In this document: piece by piece, positions 56,571 to 64,000 of the stretch | Layout: each line of letters begins with the position of its first letter | Position numbering within the stretch: position 1 is the stretch's first letter | Assembly: GCF_022163125.1 (NCBI RefSeq) | Contig: NZ_CP091881.1 | Span: 7,207,001 to 7,271,000 of the forward strand | From: Paenibacillus sp. HWE-109 | GTDB lineage: Bacteria > Bacillota > Bacilli > Paenibacillales > NBRC-103111 | Direction of reading: 5' to 3' | DNA length: 64,000 bases | Made by a program: the position numbers and the translations under genes | The notes under the pieces: model-generated | What the model saw: the letters and a program-made list of their open reading frames with translations, nothing else | Databases searched by the model: none | What the model was told of the DNA's origin: nothing

Positions 56571-56598
56571 TTGCCACAAACAAACTTGTACATATAAA
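56571..56598 (+). promoter_or_regulatory. Promoter of the DUF1904 gene
   Basis: TTGCCA (56571-56576), 16 bp, TATAAA (56593-56598), 42 bp before the start. The 331-base gap 56309-56639 otherwise holds only a short copy of a repeated motif, CCCTACTTGTGATAGGGTTC (56491-56510). Confidence 0.5.
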
Positions 56599-56639
56599 AT
56601 AAGAAAATGATAAAGGCTATATCGACAGGAGGATATTAG

Positions 56640-56972
56640 ATGCCGCAATTAATTTTTAGAGGAATTCCAGCCGAGGGCATACGCGCAATTAGCATACCTC
56701 TCGTAGAGGAGATGGCCACAATATGCCAATGCGGAACGGATAATTTCACCTTAGAGTGCCTGCACGTCACCGCTATATTCGACGGTAAATATACCGATTC
56801 GTATCCTTTTATCGACGTATGGTGGTTTGAGCGGGGGGACGAAGTGCGCGATAAGATGGCCGAAGCGATTGATAAGTATGTCCGATCGCTCGGTATACCC
56901 GATCTGGAGATTTCATTCCGGGTTGGCCGTGAGGACAATTTTTATATGAACGGACGCCGTTATAATTCCTAG
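56640..56972 (+). CDS. DUF1904 family protein
   Basis: 110 residues, ATG preceded by AGGAGGATATTAG. It is a small alpha/beta protein with a tautomerase-like layout: 'PQLIFRGIPAEGIRAISIPLVEEMATICQCGTDNFTLE', 'PFIDVWWFERGDEVRDKMAEAIDKYVRSLG', ending 'FYMNGRRY'. This matches the DUF1904 family of Bacillota. The proline after Met could act as in tautomerases, but there is no functional evidence. It stands alone between the two SLH tails. Confidence 0.8.
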   Translation: MPQLIFRGIPAEGIRAISIPLVEEMATICQCGTDNFTLECLHVTAIFDGKYTDSYPFIDVWWFERGDEVRDKMAEAIDKYVRSLGIPDLEISFRVGREDNFYMNGRRYNS

Positions 56973-57072
56973 CCGATGAAACGGTAAAACGGCAAGTTTT
57001 GAGCCATCCCGTTTAGGATGGCCCACTCTTTGATCTCGCATCTCTCTTGCAAAAATTACCGAACACAAAAAC

Positions 57073-57106
57073 AAGGCTGCTTTGAAATTCACTTCAAAGC
57101 AGCCTT
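57073..57106. terminator. Bidirectional terminator of the GH95-like SLH gene
   Basis: AAGGCTGCTTTGAA pairs with TTCAAAGCAGCCTT; closely related to the hairpin at 55421-55458. Confidence 0.85.
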
Positions 57107-57119
57107 GCTTGATTTTCCT

Positions 57120-60100
57120 TTACTTACCCTTTTGCTCCAACATTTTCAGCAGCACCGTTACTGACTCTGCTCTTGTCGTTTTATCGTGCGGAGCAAATGC
57201 ATTCGCGCCTTTACCTCCGATCATACTCAGCTTTTTCATGGCCCCAACTGCACCTTTCGCCCAGTCCGGAACGTCTTTGTCGTCCGCAAAGCCTGTTGCC
57301 GTTGTAGCTTCAACTGACTGTCCAAGCGCTTTTGCGATCATCACTACCATCTCCGAACGTGAAATTTCGGCTTCCGGTCGGAAAGTGCTGTCTTCATAGC
57401 CTGTAATGATGGCCGCTTGTACCGCTTGTGCGACCGATTTCTGCGCCCATGTTCCGATCCTTCCTTTATCCGTAAACGTCAGTTCAGCTCCATCCCCTTG
57501 CGGCTTGAGAGTATTCATCAGCATAACCGCAAATTCCGCACGCGTTACGGTACGGTTCGGATTGAACGTACCGTCCGGATAGCCGCTGACGATCCCGAAG
57601 CTTACCGCTTGCTTGATGCTCGCCTCAGCCCAGTGTCCGGAGATATCGCTGAAGTTGACTGGCTGCTTCGTGACTGCCGCTGAATCTTCGCCTTGACCTG
57701 TTGCGAGTACCGCATACTTCGTAAAGTGGTTAACTTTTATGGTGATGGTATTTCCTTTTACTTCACCGCCGACTTCCACCCATACCTTCTTTATTTCGTC
57801 GTAGAAAAATACAGAAGGTTTTTGATTGCCCTTTAACCTTTTCGGATCGAAGGTGAAGGTCATCGTGATTTCCTTGTTGAAGTTTTCCGGAAAGTTTTTT
57901 AGAATTTCGAATACCGGGCTGACCAGAACATCCTTGCTTGTAAGCAGCTTTTGGGAGTCTGCCACTTTTTCTATCGTTATTTTCAATTCTTTGCCTGATG
58001 CATCAGCAGGAATCATAATTTTGACTTCATCACCAAGGCTAACCTCGCCAGATTTACCGATGGAAAGCGTTAGCGTACCGTCGGTAGAGATCATTGTATT
58101 GTTTGAGGGCGTTACTGATGGAGTGCCGCCATTGCTAGAAGAACCGCCCGTGTTGTTGGCCGTCCACTTTGCATACAGGGTCGTGTTGGACGTACCCATG
58201 ATGAAAGGAGACCCTTCGGCGTAGCTCGTTCCGCTTCCGTCCGCTTCCGTATTCCAACCTGCGAACGTATAGCCTGTCTTCACCAAATTTCCGGTGTTCC
58301 CATATACCGAAACGGTAACTCCTTGCGCGTATGAGCCACTATCGGTCGGCGCATTGCCAGATATAGCGCCGTTGCCGTTATACGTCATAGTATACGACGG
58401 AATCTCCGTTACGGTCATCACCGTTACCGTATACGTTACCTTCGTGGTTCCATCCTGCGCGGTAACAATAACCTTTTTGCCGGTTGCCAAAACAGTCGCT
58501 ACCGTTGTTCCATCTGCATCATAGACTTCAAACGTTGCATTCGCTGCCGGAGTGATCGCTGCCTTGAGCGCAGCTAACGTTGTTTCGTATGGAATATTCG
58601 TGATGCTTTCATTCGCGGTACTGCCAGTGCTTACCGTTCCTATAGTGGATGTCAGCGTTGCATCTGTGCTTACGCTCACTATGTCTGGCTTAATGCTCAA
58701 GCTATGTGCAGTACCTTTGACTGCCGAATTTACTCCCAGGCCATTACTGACCATAACATCAGACACTATGATTTCTGTCGATCCAGCATCTAATCCATCT
58801 TTAACCTTAAAGTTCAAGGTTAATGGATGATTCTTCTTTAGTGCTTCATCCTCGCTCAAATTAACGGATGATACTCTCTCCTCACCAGGAGCTGTTCTAG
58901 TGGTTTGAACAATCCTCACTCCTGACACTTCAACAGCTGAGACTACAGAGACTAGCTCCAACTTGGTATCATCATATTTTATCGTCAGATCTTGCCCATA
59001 CACGGATTCTTTTACCCCTGCAAGATCTACCCCTACTGCAAAGGCATCACCACTGATAACCTCATCAGGTCCTGTTAACTGAGTCTGAGCGACAAATTGT
59101 GATATCGCATATAGCCCAACCTGATTAATTCTTGCCATATTGTTAGGCCACTGCCCATTGTACTGATCCGCAACCGTAATATAGATTCTGAAATAGCGAG
59201 CAGTAACGGGTTCTTCCAGATGACGATCTGTCACATTATCCGTATTGCCAACTACGGGGTCTATATCACTCCAAGTTAAACCATCTGGACTGCTTTGCAG
59301 CACAAAGTCCTTGGTGGTATTCTGCTCATAACCTCTGAAGCCATCATGCTTTACAACCCATCGATTGATCTTGAACTCTCGTCCCAGATCAACCATCCAC
59401 CATCGAGGTGTCGTATATGAGGTGTTTGCACTTACCCAGCCCTCGGTGTTTTCATCCCATTTACCTGTGATTGCTTTGTCAGGACTATAGCTGTCATGCA
59501 TGCTATTTGCGCTTGCTGTCGCACCAACCGCTACGTTCTCGCCTGCAATATCCCTAACTACAACATGGCAAATTGCATAAACACTCGGATCGCCTTCCAT
59601 ATACGCTTTAATGTTGGCGCTTCCCGCACTCATTGCTGTAACTTTACCTGATCTGTCTACAACTGCAATTTGCTTGTTATCAGACTCCCATTTAATGATG
59701 CTGTCAGGCCGAGCAGACCTGGCAGTCAGCTTTTGAGAGTCTTGCGTGTAAAGCTTCATTTCGTCTATATCCAGCTTTATAGAACTGCTCAATCCACCTT
59801 TTGGCTTTAGTTCATATTTTGTATTTGGCTTCGTTGCAAATGTGTATACTTCTCCTAGCAGGTTCGTTGACATCGTGCTTTCGATCAGAGTCCCATCTTC
59901 ATAGACTTCCATTTCTTTACCCTGCCACGGATTAAGAACAGCACATTGCTTGCCTTGTTCACTTAGAATTTGTACATAAGTCGTTTGTCCAAACTCATTC
60001 TGATTCGCGTCAATCAGGAATGCACCCTTTGCACGCATTCTCTTAATCGTAGTTTCCTGATTATGATACCAGTTTGCAAAAATATTAATAAAGCCATCAT

Positions 60101-62207
60101 TGCTTTGTAACAATGAATCTTGCACTACACCTAATGTGTTGGCTCCACCGATATCTCCTATCGTATTATTCGCTCTCAGCCCAAGCCAATCTCCAGCCTC
60201 AAGTTCAATATTGCCAGCCTTGAGTTGCTCCATGATCCTGCCTATGTCATAGCCCAAGCGTGTTGCACTGGTTAATCGTCTCGGATGACCTTCTGCATTT
60301 TTTACATCTAGATAATTGAAATACTTCTCTTTCGATTGAGATGAAGCTGTCATCCCGATCGAATCGAAGTAGTAGACACTTTGGATCGTAACTGGATTCC
60401 CTGTGCTGAACGTATATCCGGGATCAGAAGGCGTACGTCCCTCATGCTCTTTTATCGTTTCCTTGCCATGCCAGATGAAGGTAGGAACAAGGCTCATATG
60501 GTCTATAATGTCCTGCCATATGGCTACCTTGTCCTGATCTACGCCAAGCGCATTAGCAGCCTCGATCGTATTTCTTAACATATAGAGACAGGCATCCACA
60601 TCCAGAATAGGGTTTCTCCCCGGATTTCCTTCATGCGTTGCTCCGTACACAACATACTTTCCATTCTCCTTAGTGACATACTTCTCCCAAAATATCGAAG
60701 TCGACTTCATCATCGGATAAAGCGTTGTTCTCAAAAATTGTTCATCTTGATTGAATTGCCACATTTTCACGATCGGCATAAGAACAGAGGTTGCATTGGT
60801 TGGTGACTGCCAATAATCATTTTCATTATTAAACTGTTCTGTGGACGCTCCTCTTGGACCGATGTGAGTCGGGAATAGGGCTCCACCTTCTATTCCTTCT
60901 GTAAATTGGTCCGGTCTGCCCGTCCCCATAATGACCCAGTTCAGATGCTCGGCAAGACTCGACCGTCTCATCGCCTCTGGCCAGAAGTCTACCAGGACAT
61001 TCACATAGTTCGGTATGCCTTCTAGTCGATTGGCTGTTACGAGTGGATGAATCTGGCGTTGCATATCTGTATTGGTTGTATAGTCCCCTTGCCAATCCGG
61101 ATTATCCGCTGCAGTCCATGGGAATAGACCTGCAGGCAATCCCGCATTGTTCTCACTCGACACGGAGGTTGCACAGCCGAGCATATAGAGCATGCCATAG
61201 TACATGCGTTCTATACTCTCATCTTGAATATTAATATAGGACTTCAGCCAGTATTGCTTCCAATAATTTCGGTGTACTTCGTTGGACGCAGCAATTGCCT
61301 CCGCTGTGCTTCTGGATTCAACCTTTGACTTAGCCTGAAGAATGGCTTCACCGAGCTTATCCGTGTCTCCATCCTGCATACTGCCCTCAACGGCTGACAC
61401 TAAAGTCACTTTCTCACTTGCTGGCAGTGTGAAAGAAGTTGTATTACGCTTGGAATCGACATTCTGCACGGCAACGTCGATATCATCAATAATCGTGGAG
61501 GCCATCGCAGCATTGGCCGTCCAGCCCTGCCATGTACCCGCCCCACTCGCACGGTTGCTAGCCTCGCTGGTACCTGTCTTCGTGGCGATCATCAGTTTGC
61601 CATCGACACTTGCCGTCGTATTGCTATTAGCTGTCCAAGCCGCGACTTCCATCGCTAATGGAGCATCCGTCTTATTCAGGATCTCGGTAACCATGATATT
61701 TTCTTTGGCAGACAGCCAGCTCTTCGTCTGAAAGCCTTTCTCAGACTGGGCAATAATCTCTGCAAGCTTCATGTCCTGCTCGTATCTGAATTCTGTTGCT
61801 GCCTCGGTATCTCCTGTGGCACGAATCGTGATGCCTCCGAGTGTGGTATGTTGCTGACCGTTGTTCGATGCGCGATCTCTCCACATATCACTTCTGGAGA
61901 TGTAAATATTCTGCTCCTTGCGATCCCCTGCCATAAAGGCAAATACGGTGCCGTTGCCCATCAGCGGCCCATCTGGGCTATGATTAGTATCCCATGGCGA
62001 TCCCAGCTTGGTGTCCTTCGTATACACACCCTTGTAGCTATCTAGTATGCCAGATAGTTCTGTCCATTCATCTGTTGCTCCAGCTATTGATATTGGTGCT
62101 GATGCAGCTGAAGCTTGAGGTATCCATCCGCCTACACTCATAAAAAGGCTAGATGCAGTCAAACAAGTAACCATGAAGCCAGATATCCTTCGTTTCATCT
62201 TCAACAA
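57120..62207 (-). CDS. Giant cell-surface glycoside hydrolase (GH95-like) with Big_2, CBM32, cohesin-like, InlB-B and SLH modules
   Basis: 1695 residues from a TTG at 62207 (GGAGAGG upstream). Signal peptide 1-34. Catalytic region about 45-800 with a GH95-like N-domain ('SPWDTNHSPDGPLMGNGTVFAFMAG') and an (alpha/alpha)6 barrel ('GDYTTNTDMQRQIHPLVTANRLEG', 'GGALFPTHIGPRGAS', 'EAGDWLGLRANNTIGD'). Then a Big_2 domain (about 808-880), F5/8-type C/CBM32 (about 887-1031; 'RWWMVDLGREFKINRW'), a cohesin-like domain (about 1037-1168), a cadherin-like beta-sandwich (about 1172-1262), an InlB B-repeat (about 1270-1349), a domain ending NHFTKYAVLATG, and three SLH domains (about 1515-1695). GH95 enzymes remove L-fucose or L-galactose from glycans. 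It is wall-anchored for polysaccharide attack; substrate not proven. Confidence 0.8.
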   Translation of the reverse strand: MLKMKRRISGFMVTCLTASSLFMSVGGWIPQASAASAPISIAGATDEWTELSGILDSYKGVYTKDTKLGSPWDTNHSPDGPLMGNGTVFAFMAGDRKEQNIYISRSDMWRDRASNNGQQHTTLGGITIRATGDTEAATEFRYEQDMKLAEIIAQSEKGFQTKSWLSAKENIMVTEILNKTDAPLAMEVAAWTANSNTTASVDGKLMIATKTGTSEASNRASGAGTWQGWTANAAMASTIIDDIDVAVQNVDSKRNTTSFTLPASEKVTLVSAVEGSMQDGDTDKLGEAILQAKSKVESRSTAEAIAASNEVHRNYWKQYWLKSYINIQDESIERMYYGMLYMLGCATSVSSENNAGLPAGLFPWTAADNPDWQGDYTTNTDMQRQIHPLVTANRLEGIPNYVNVLVDFWPEAMRRSSLAEHLNWVIMGTGRPDQFTEGIEGGALFPTHIGPRGASTEQFNNENDYWQSPTNATSVLMPIVKMWQFNQDEQFLRTTLYPMMKSTSIFWEKYVTKENGKYVVYGATHEGNPGRNPILDVDACLYMLRNTIEAANALGVDQDKVAIWQDIIDHMSLVPTFIWHGKETIKEHEGRTPSDPGYTFSTGNPVTIQSVYYFDSIGMTASSQSKEKYFNYLDVKNAEGHPRRLTSATRLGYDIGRIMEQLKAGNIELEAGDWLGLRANNTIGDIGGANTLGVVQDSLLQSNDGFINIFANWYHNQETTIKRMRAKGAFLIDANQNEFGQTTYVQILSEQGKQCAVLNPWQGKEMEVYEDGTLIESTMSTNLLGEVYTFATKPNTKYELKPKGGLSSSIKLDIDEMKLYTQDSQKLTARSARPDSIIKWESDNKQIAVVDRSGKVTAMSAGSANIKAYMEGDPSVYAICHVVVRDIAGENVAVGATASANSMHDSYSPDKAITGKWDENTEGWVSANTSYTTPRWWMVDLGREFKINRWVVKHDGFRGYEQNTTKDFVLQSSPDGLTWSDIDPVVGNTDNVTDRHLEEPVTARYFRIYITVADQYNGQWPNNMARINQVGLYAISQFVAQTQLTGPDEVISGDAFAVGVDLAGVKESVYGQDLTIKYDDTKLELVSVVSAVEVSGVRIVQTTRTAPGEERVSSVNLSEDEALKKNHPLTLNFKVKDGLDAGSTEIIVSDVMVSNGLGVNSAVKGTAHSLSIKPDIVSVSTDATLTSTIGTVSTGSTANESITNIPYETTLAALKAAITPAANATFEVYDADGTTVATVLATGKKVIVTAQDGTTKVTYTVTVMTVTEIPSYTMTYNGNGAISGNAPTDSGSYAQGVTVSVYGNTGNLVKTGYTFAGWNTEADGSGTSYAEGSPFIMGTSNTTLYAKWTANNTGGSSSNGGTPSVTPSNNTMISTDGTLTLSIGKSGEVSLGDEVKIMIPADASGKELKITIEKVADSQKLLTSKDVLVSPVFEILKNFPENFNKEITMTFTFDPKRLKGNQKPSVFFYDEIKKVWVEVGGEVKGNTITIKVNHFTKYAVLATGQGEDSAAVTKQPVNFSDISGHWAEASIKQAVSFGIVSGYPDGTFNPNRTVTRAEFAVMLMNTLKPQGDGAELTFTDKGRIGTWAQKSVAQAVQAAIITGYEDSTFRPEAEISRSEMVVMIAKALGQSVEATTATGFADDKDVPDWAKGAVGAMKKLSMIGGKGANAFAPHDKTTRAESVTVLLKMLEQKGK

Positions 62208-62680
62208 TCTAAACCTCTCCTCTCTGTTACCCTTGAAATTAGTATCTTATCTGCCGTTTTCTTTTGTGCCGAGGTGGCTGTTCCAGAAATCGCTTAATCT
62301 TCCATGCCTATTGAAGCCATTTATAATGGATGCGCTTTCAATTTAGGTGGGATTTGAATAAACACTTAAATTTCACGTTACTATACACTTCATGATTTTA
62401 CATTCGATAATTGTTTCCAACTTGCAAAGCTCATACTCGAATCTATACGGTGCGGTTCAGTAATAGCTTGTCTGATTACCTCGTTGACTCGTTTTGAACT
62501 CCTTTCTGTCTAAATGAATCATGTTGTTTGTTGCATGGCCACACACTTTATATATCACAGGAAAATGAAGCAATATACTGTTCATTTTTCTTAAGTATCA
62601 GAAAATAACTGCACTTTTTGGATCCGTCGGCAAAATCTACTGTCTTTTTTTATATTTCATGACCTTTAAGGGCCAGCCCT
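62208..62680. other. Upstream region of the giant SLH gene, no gene seen
   Basis: I see no credible coding frame, and no SARP-type GTCATT repeats like those of the other surface genes, so this gene is probably controlled separately. Confidence 0.4.
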
Positions 62681-62825
62681 TTCTCAGCAGAAGTCGACGT
62701 TTGTAGTCCGGACGTTCTCTTTAAAACCGCCGCTACTGTAGAAGGAAGCTGCCCAACCACCAACAGTTCATGCCCCGCAAGGAATTCTGTGAAAACTTTG
62801 CCTTACTTGTGATACGGTTCACCAC
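62681..62825 (+). pseudogene. Shredded copy of the aadD-like locus
   Basis: Four short segments of the 49.2-50.0 kb locus are joined in order with the spaces between them deleted. CCCTTTCTCAG matches 49212-49222. CAGAAGTCGACG...GAAGGAAG matches 49306-49368. AAGCTGCCCAACCACCAACA matches about 49444-49463. CAGTTCATGCCCCGCAAGGA and TACTTGTGATACGGTTCACC match about 49928-49990 downstream of the gene. No open frame remains. Confidence 0.75.
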
Positions 62826-62860
62826 GCTATCTGTAACGACCAAGTTTTTGAAATAAAACA

Positions 62861-62882
62861 AGGGCACTCTTCAGAGTGCCCC
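62861..62882 (-). terminator. Terminator of the HxlR gene
   Basis: GGGCACTCTGAAGAGTGCCC (TGAA loop) followed by TTGTTTTATTT on the - strand. Confidence 0.8.
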
Positions 62883-62921
62883 CAGGCTAAAACCGACTGT
62901 TTTCAGTTTTTGTTGACCGAT

Positions 62922-63335
62922 TTATGATGTAATATCGTCGAAATTCTGCAAAAGGCGCAGCTCCAGCCCTCTCTCGTTTGTTGTTAGTTCTTGCATGATC
63001 GGAATAGTCATATCGGTATTTGGGTTGTATTTCAGGCCCCAGTGCATAATGGCAAAAACGACCGGAAACAGGTCAAGTGCCTTTTGTGTTGGTCGGTACA
63101 TGGTCTGTGCGCGGTTTGAAGCTCCTTCTGTCTTGACGAGCAGGCCTGCTTCAACGAGTGATTGGAGCCGTGCGCTCAAAATATTAGTTGAAATGTGCTC
63201 GCGTGAAGCAAGAAACTCGCGGTAATACCGCTTGTTATGGATAAGGACATCACGAAGTATGACTAGGCTCCAGGGATCACCCCATATGTCGAGCGCATAT
63301 ACAATTGGACAAACTGTGGAAGATCGCTTTTTCAT
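62922..63335 (-). CDS. HxlR-family transcriptional regulator
   Basis: 137 residues from the ATG at 63335 (MKKRSSTVCPIVYALDIWGD). The longer frame to 63398 is rejected because it translates the operator repeats as LQNASTN twice. HxlR features: CP motif near the N-terminus, 'WGDPWSLVILRDVLIHNKRYYREFL', 'ISTNILSARLQSLVEAGLL' (winged helix) and 'YRPTQKALDLFPVVFAIMHWG'. It diverges from an SRPBCC gene across two palindromes and probably represses both genes. The Cys may act as a redox or electrophile sensor, as in several HxlR proteins. Confidence 0.9.
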   Translation of the reverse strand: MKKRSSTVCPIVYALDIWGDPWSLVILRDVLIHNKRYYREFLASREHISTNILSARLQSLVEAGLLVKTEGASNRAQTMYRPTQKALDLFPVVFAIMHWGLKYNPNTDMTIPIMQELTTNERGLELRLLQNFDDITS

Positions 63336-63357
63336 GAAAATGATTATACAATTCGTG

Positions 63358-63394
63358 CTTGCATTTTGCAAGTTCGTACTTGCGTTTTGCAAGT
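63358..63394. promoter_or_regulatory. Twin HxlR operators
   Basis: CTTGCATTTTGCAAG (63358-63372) and ACTTGCGTTTTGCAAGT (63378-63394) are near-identical palindromes with centres 21 bp (two helical turns) apart, between the divergent HxlR and SRPBCC genes. Confidence 0.75.
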
Positions 63395-63447
63395 ACATAA
63401 TTTATACTCGGTGTGTAGTCAACAATTAACGAGGGGTGATAACTTGT

Positions 63448-63924
63448 ATGAATCAAAGTTACAGCACTTTTTTTGAGGTAGACCAGAGCCCCGAAGAAGT
63501 CTTTGCCGCTATCAATAACGTCCGCGGATGGTGGTCAGAGGAAATTGAGGGCAATACCGACGAACTCGGTGAATTTAAGTACCACTACCAAGATATTCAC
63601 CGCTGTACCATCCAAATCACCGAGCTTGTTCCAGGTAAAAAGGTTGTTTGGCACATTACAGACAACTACTTTAACTTCGTACAGGACAAGAGCGAGTGGA
63701 CGGGTACCAATATTGTCTTTGAAATCGATAAGAAAGACGGCAAAACAGAAGTTCGATTTACGCACGTAGGCCTCGTTCCCGCGTATGAATGCTACGTCGT
63801 CTGTACGGACTCCTGGGGCATTTACATAAGCGGCAGTCTTCGCGACTTGATCACCAAGGGTAAGGGCCAACCCAACCAAAGCGAGCAAATTGCAAATAAA
63901 CACGGCATAGTTAACAATTCTTAG
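63448..63924 (+). CDS. SRPBCC/AHSA1-domain protein
   Basis: 158 residues from the ATG at 63448 (GAGGGGTGAT upstream; a GTG at 63436 overlaps that site). It has the START-like fold of the AHSA1 (activator of Hsp90 ATPase homologue) family: 'TFFEVDQSPEEVFAAINNVRGWWSEEIEG', 'ITELVPGKKVVWHITDNYFNF' and the C-terminal 'SWGIYISGSLRDLITKGKG'. Family members bind hydrophobic ligands in a cavity; many are encoded beside ArsR- or HxlR-type regulators, as here. Function unknown; probably induced by a small molecule sensed by the HxlR protein. Confidence 0.85.
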   Translation: MNQSYSTFFEVDQSPEEVFAAINNVRGWWSEEIEGNTDELGEFKYHYQDIHRCTIQITELVPGKKVVWHITDNYFNFVQDKSEWTGTNIVFEIDKKDGKTEVRFTHVGLVPAYECYVVCTDSWGIYISGSLRDLITKGKGQPNQSEQIANKHGIVNNS

Positions 63925-63962
63925 AAACCCCATGCCATAGACCTAAGGCTCGGCGCTTAGCA

Positions 63963-63996
63963 AAAGAGGCTTTGCCAAGAGATTGCGCTGCCTCTT
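63963..63996. terminator. Stem-loop at the right edge
   Basis: AGAGGC and GCCTCT with partial inner pairing (GCCAA...TTGCGC), followed by TCT; the likely terminator of the SRPBCC gene. The window ends 4 bases later. Confidence 0.45.
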
Positions 63997-64000
63997 CTGA

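Noticed and set aside
63340..63398. N-terminal extension of the HxlR protein with the repeated peptide LQNASTN
   Set aside because: It is the translation of two operator palindromes; the conserved HxlR start (MKKRSSTVCP) is at 63335.

Overview
The window looks like chromosome from a Paenibacillus-type bacterium (Bacillota, moderate GC). The support is several surface proteins with C-terminal triplets of S-layer homology (SLH) domains, a SigL/AcoR-type sigma-54 module, a Btr-like AraC regulator with Fur boxes, strong GGAGG-type ribosome sites that often precede TTG or GTG starts, and many two-component systems. I saw no rRNA, tRNA, CRISPR array, insertion sequence or complete prophage.

Layout. 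1-1.1 kb: a quinone-reductase gene cut by the window edge, divergent from its MarR regulator. 1.4-15.5 kb: a surface-protein regulon with two SLH proteins, a 929-aa repeat protein, a PAS-chemoreceptor, a 7TM histidine kinase, a response regulator with a SARP/BTAD output, two TM2 proteins and a stand-alone receiver. 15.5-18.6 kb: two families of dispersed intergenic repeats around a UbiD-type decarboxylase. 18.6-25.7 kb: a diguanylate cyclase, an Lrp/VOC pair, an operon of sensor-like membrane protein, YkoP-like protein and polysaccharide deacetylase, and a fused kinase-response regulator. 25.8-30.7 kb: Fur-boxed siderophore uptake/regulation, a hydrolase, a TetR regulator and an acyltransferase. 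30.7-34.5 kb: a four-gene SPFH/zinc-ribbon membrane operon resembling Bacillus ydjGHI. 34.7-39.6 kb: SDR/MarR, metE and a LysR regulator. 39.8-43.8 kb: an unusual two-gene system. 44-50 kb: decayed genes, an aldo/keto reductase with MarR operators, an XRE-cupin regulator, an MFS exporter and a kanamycin-nucleotidyltransferase-like gene. 50-55.4 kb: sigma-54, DUF779, aldehyde dehydrogenase and an AcoR-type activator. 55.4-62.2 kb: a broken MalT/SLH chimera, a DUF1904 protein and a 1695-aa GH95-like SLH enzyme. 62.6-64 kb: shredded remnants of the nucleotidyltransferase locus and an HxlR/SRPBCC pair.

Three groups of genes appear to work together. (1) The most novel candidate is 39.8-43.8 kb: a soluble histidine kinase whose N-terminus is two RNase III-like + dsRBD modules with missing catalytic acids, next to a receiver protein whose C-terminus carries an RX4H motif typical of HEPN RNases. 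I infer a double-stranded-RNA-sensing phosphorelay with an RNase output, probably a defence or RNA-stress system. (2) Three promoters (5' of the 929-aa protein, the 1033-aa SLH protein and the stand-alone receiver) share GTCATT direct repeats 11 bp apart, ending exactly 8 bp before the -10. This is the layout expected for SARP activators, and the SARP response regulator is encoded between them. (3) The aldehyde dehydrogenase has a consensus -24/-12 promoter and two inverted-repeat activator sites, and both sigma-54 and an AcoR-type activator are encoded beside it.
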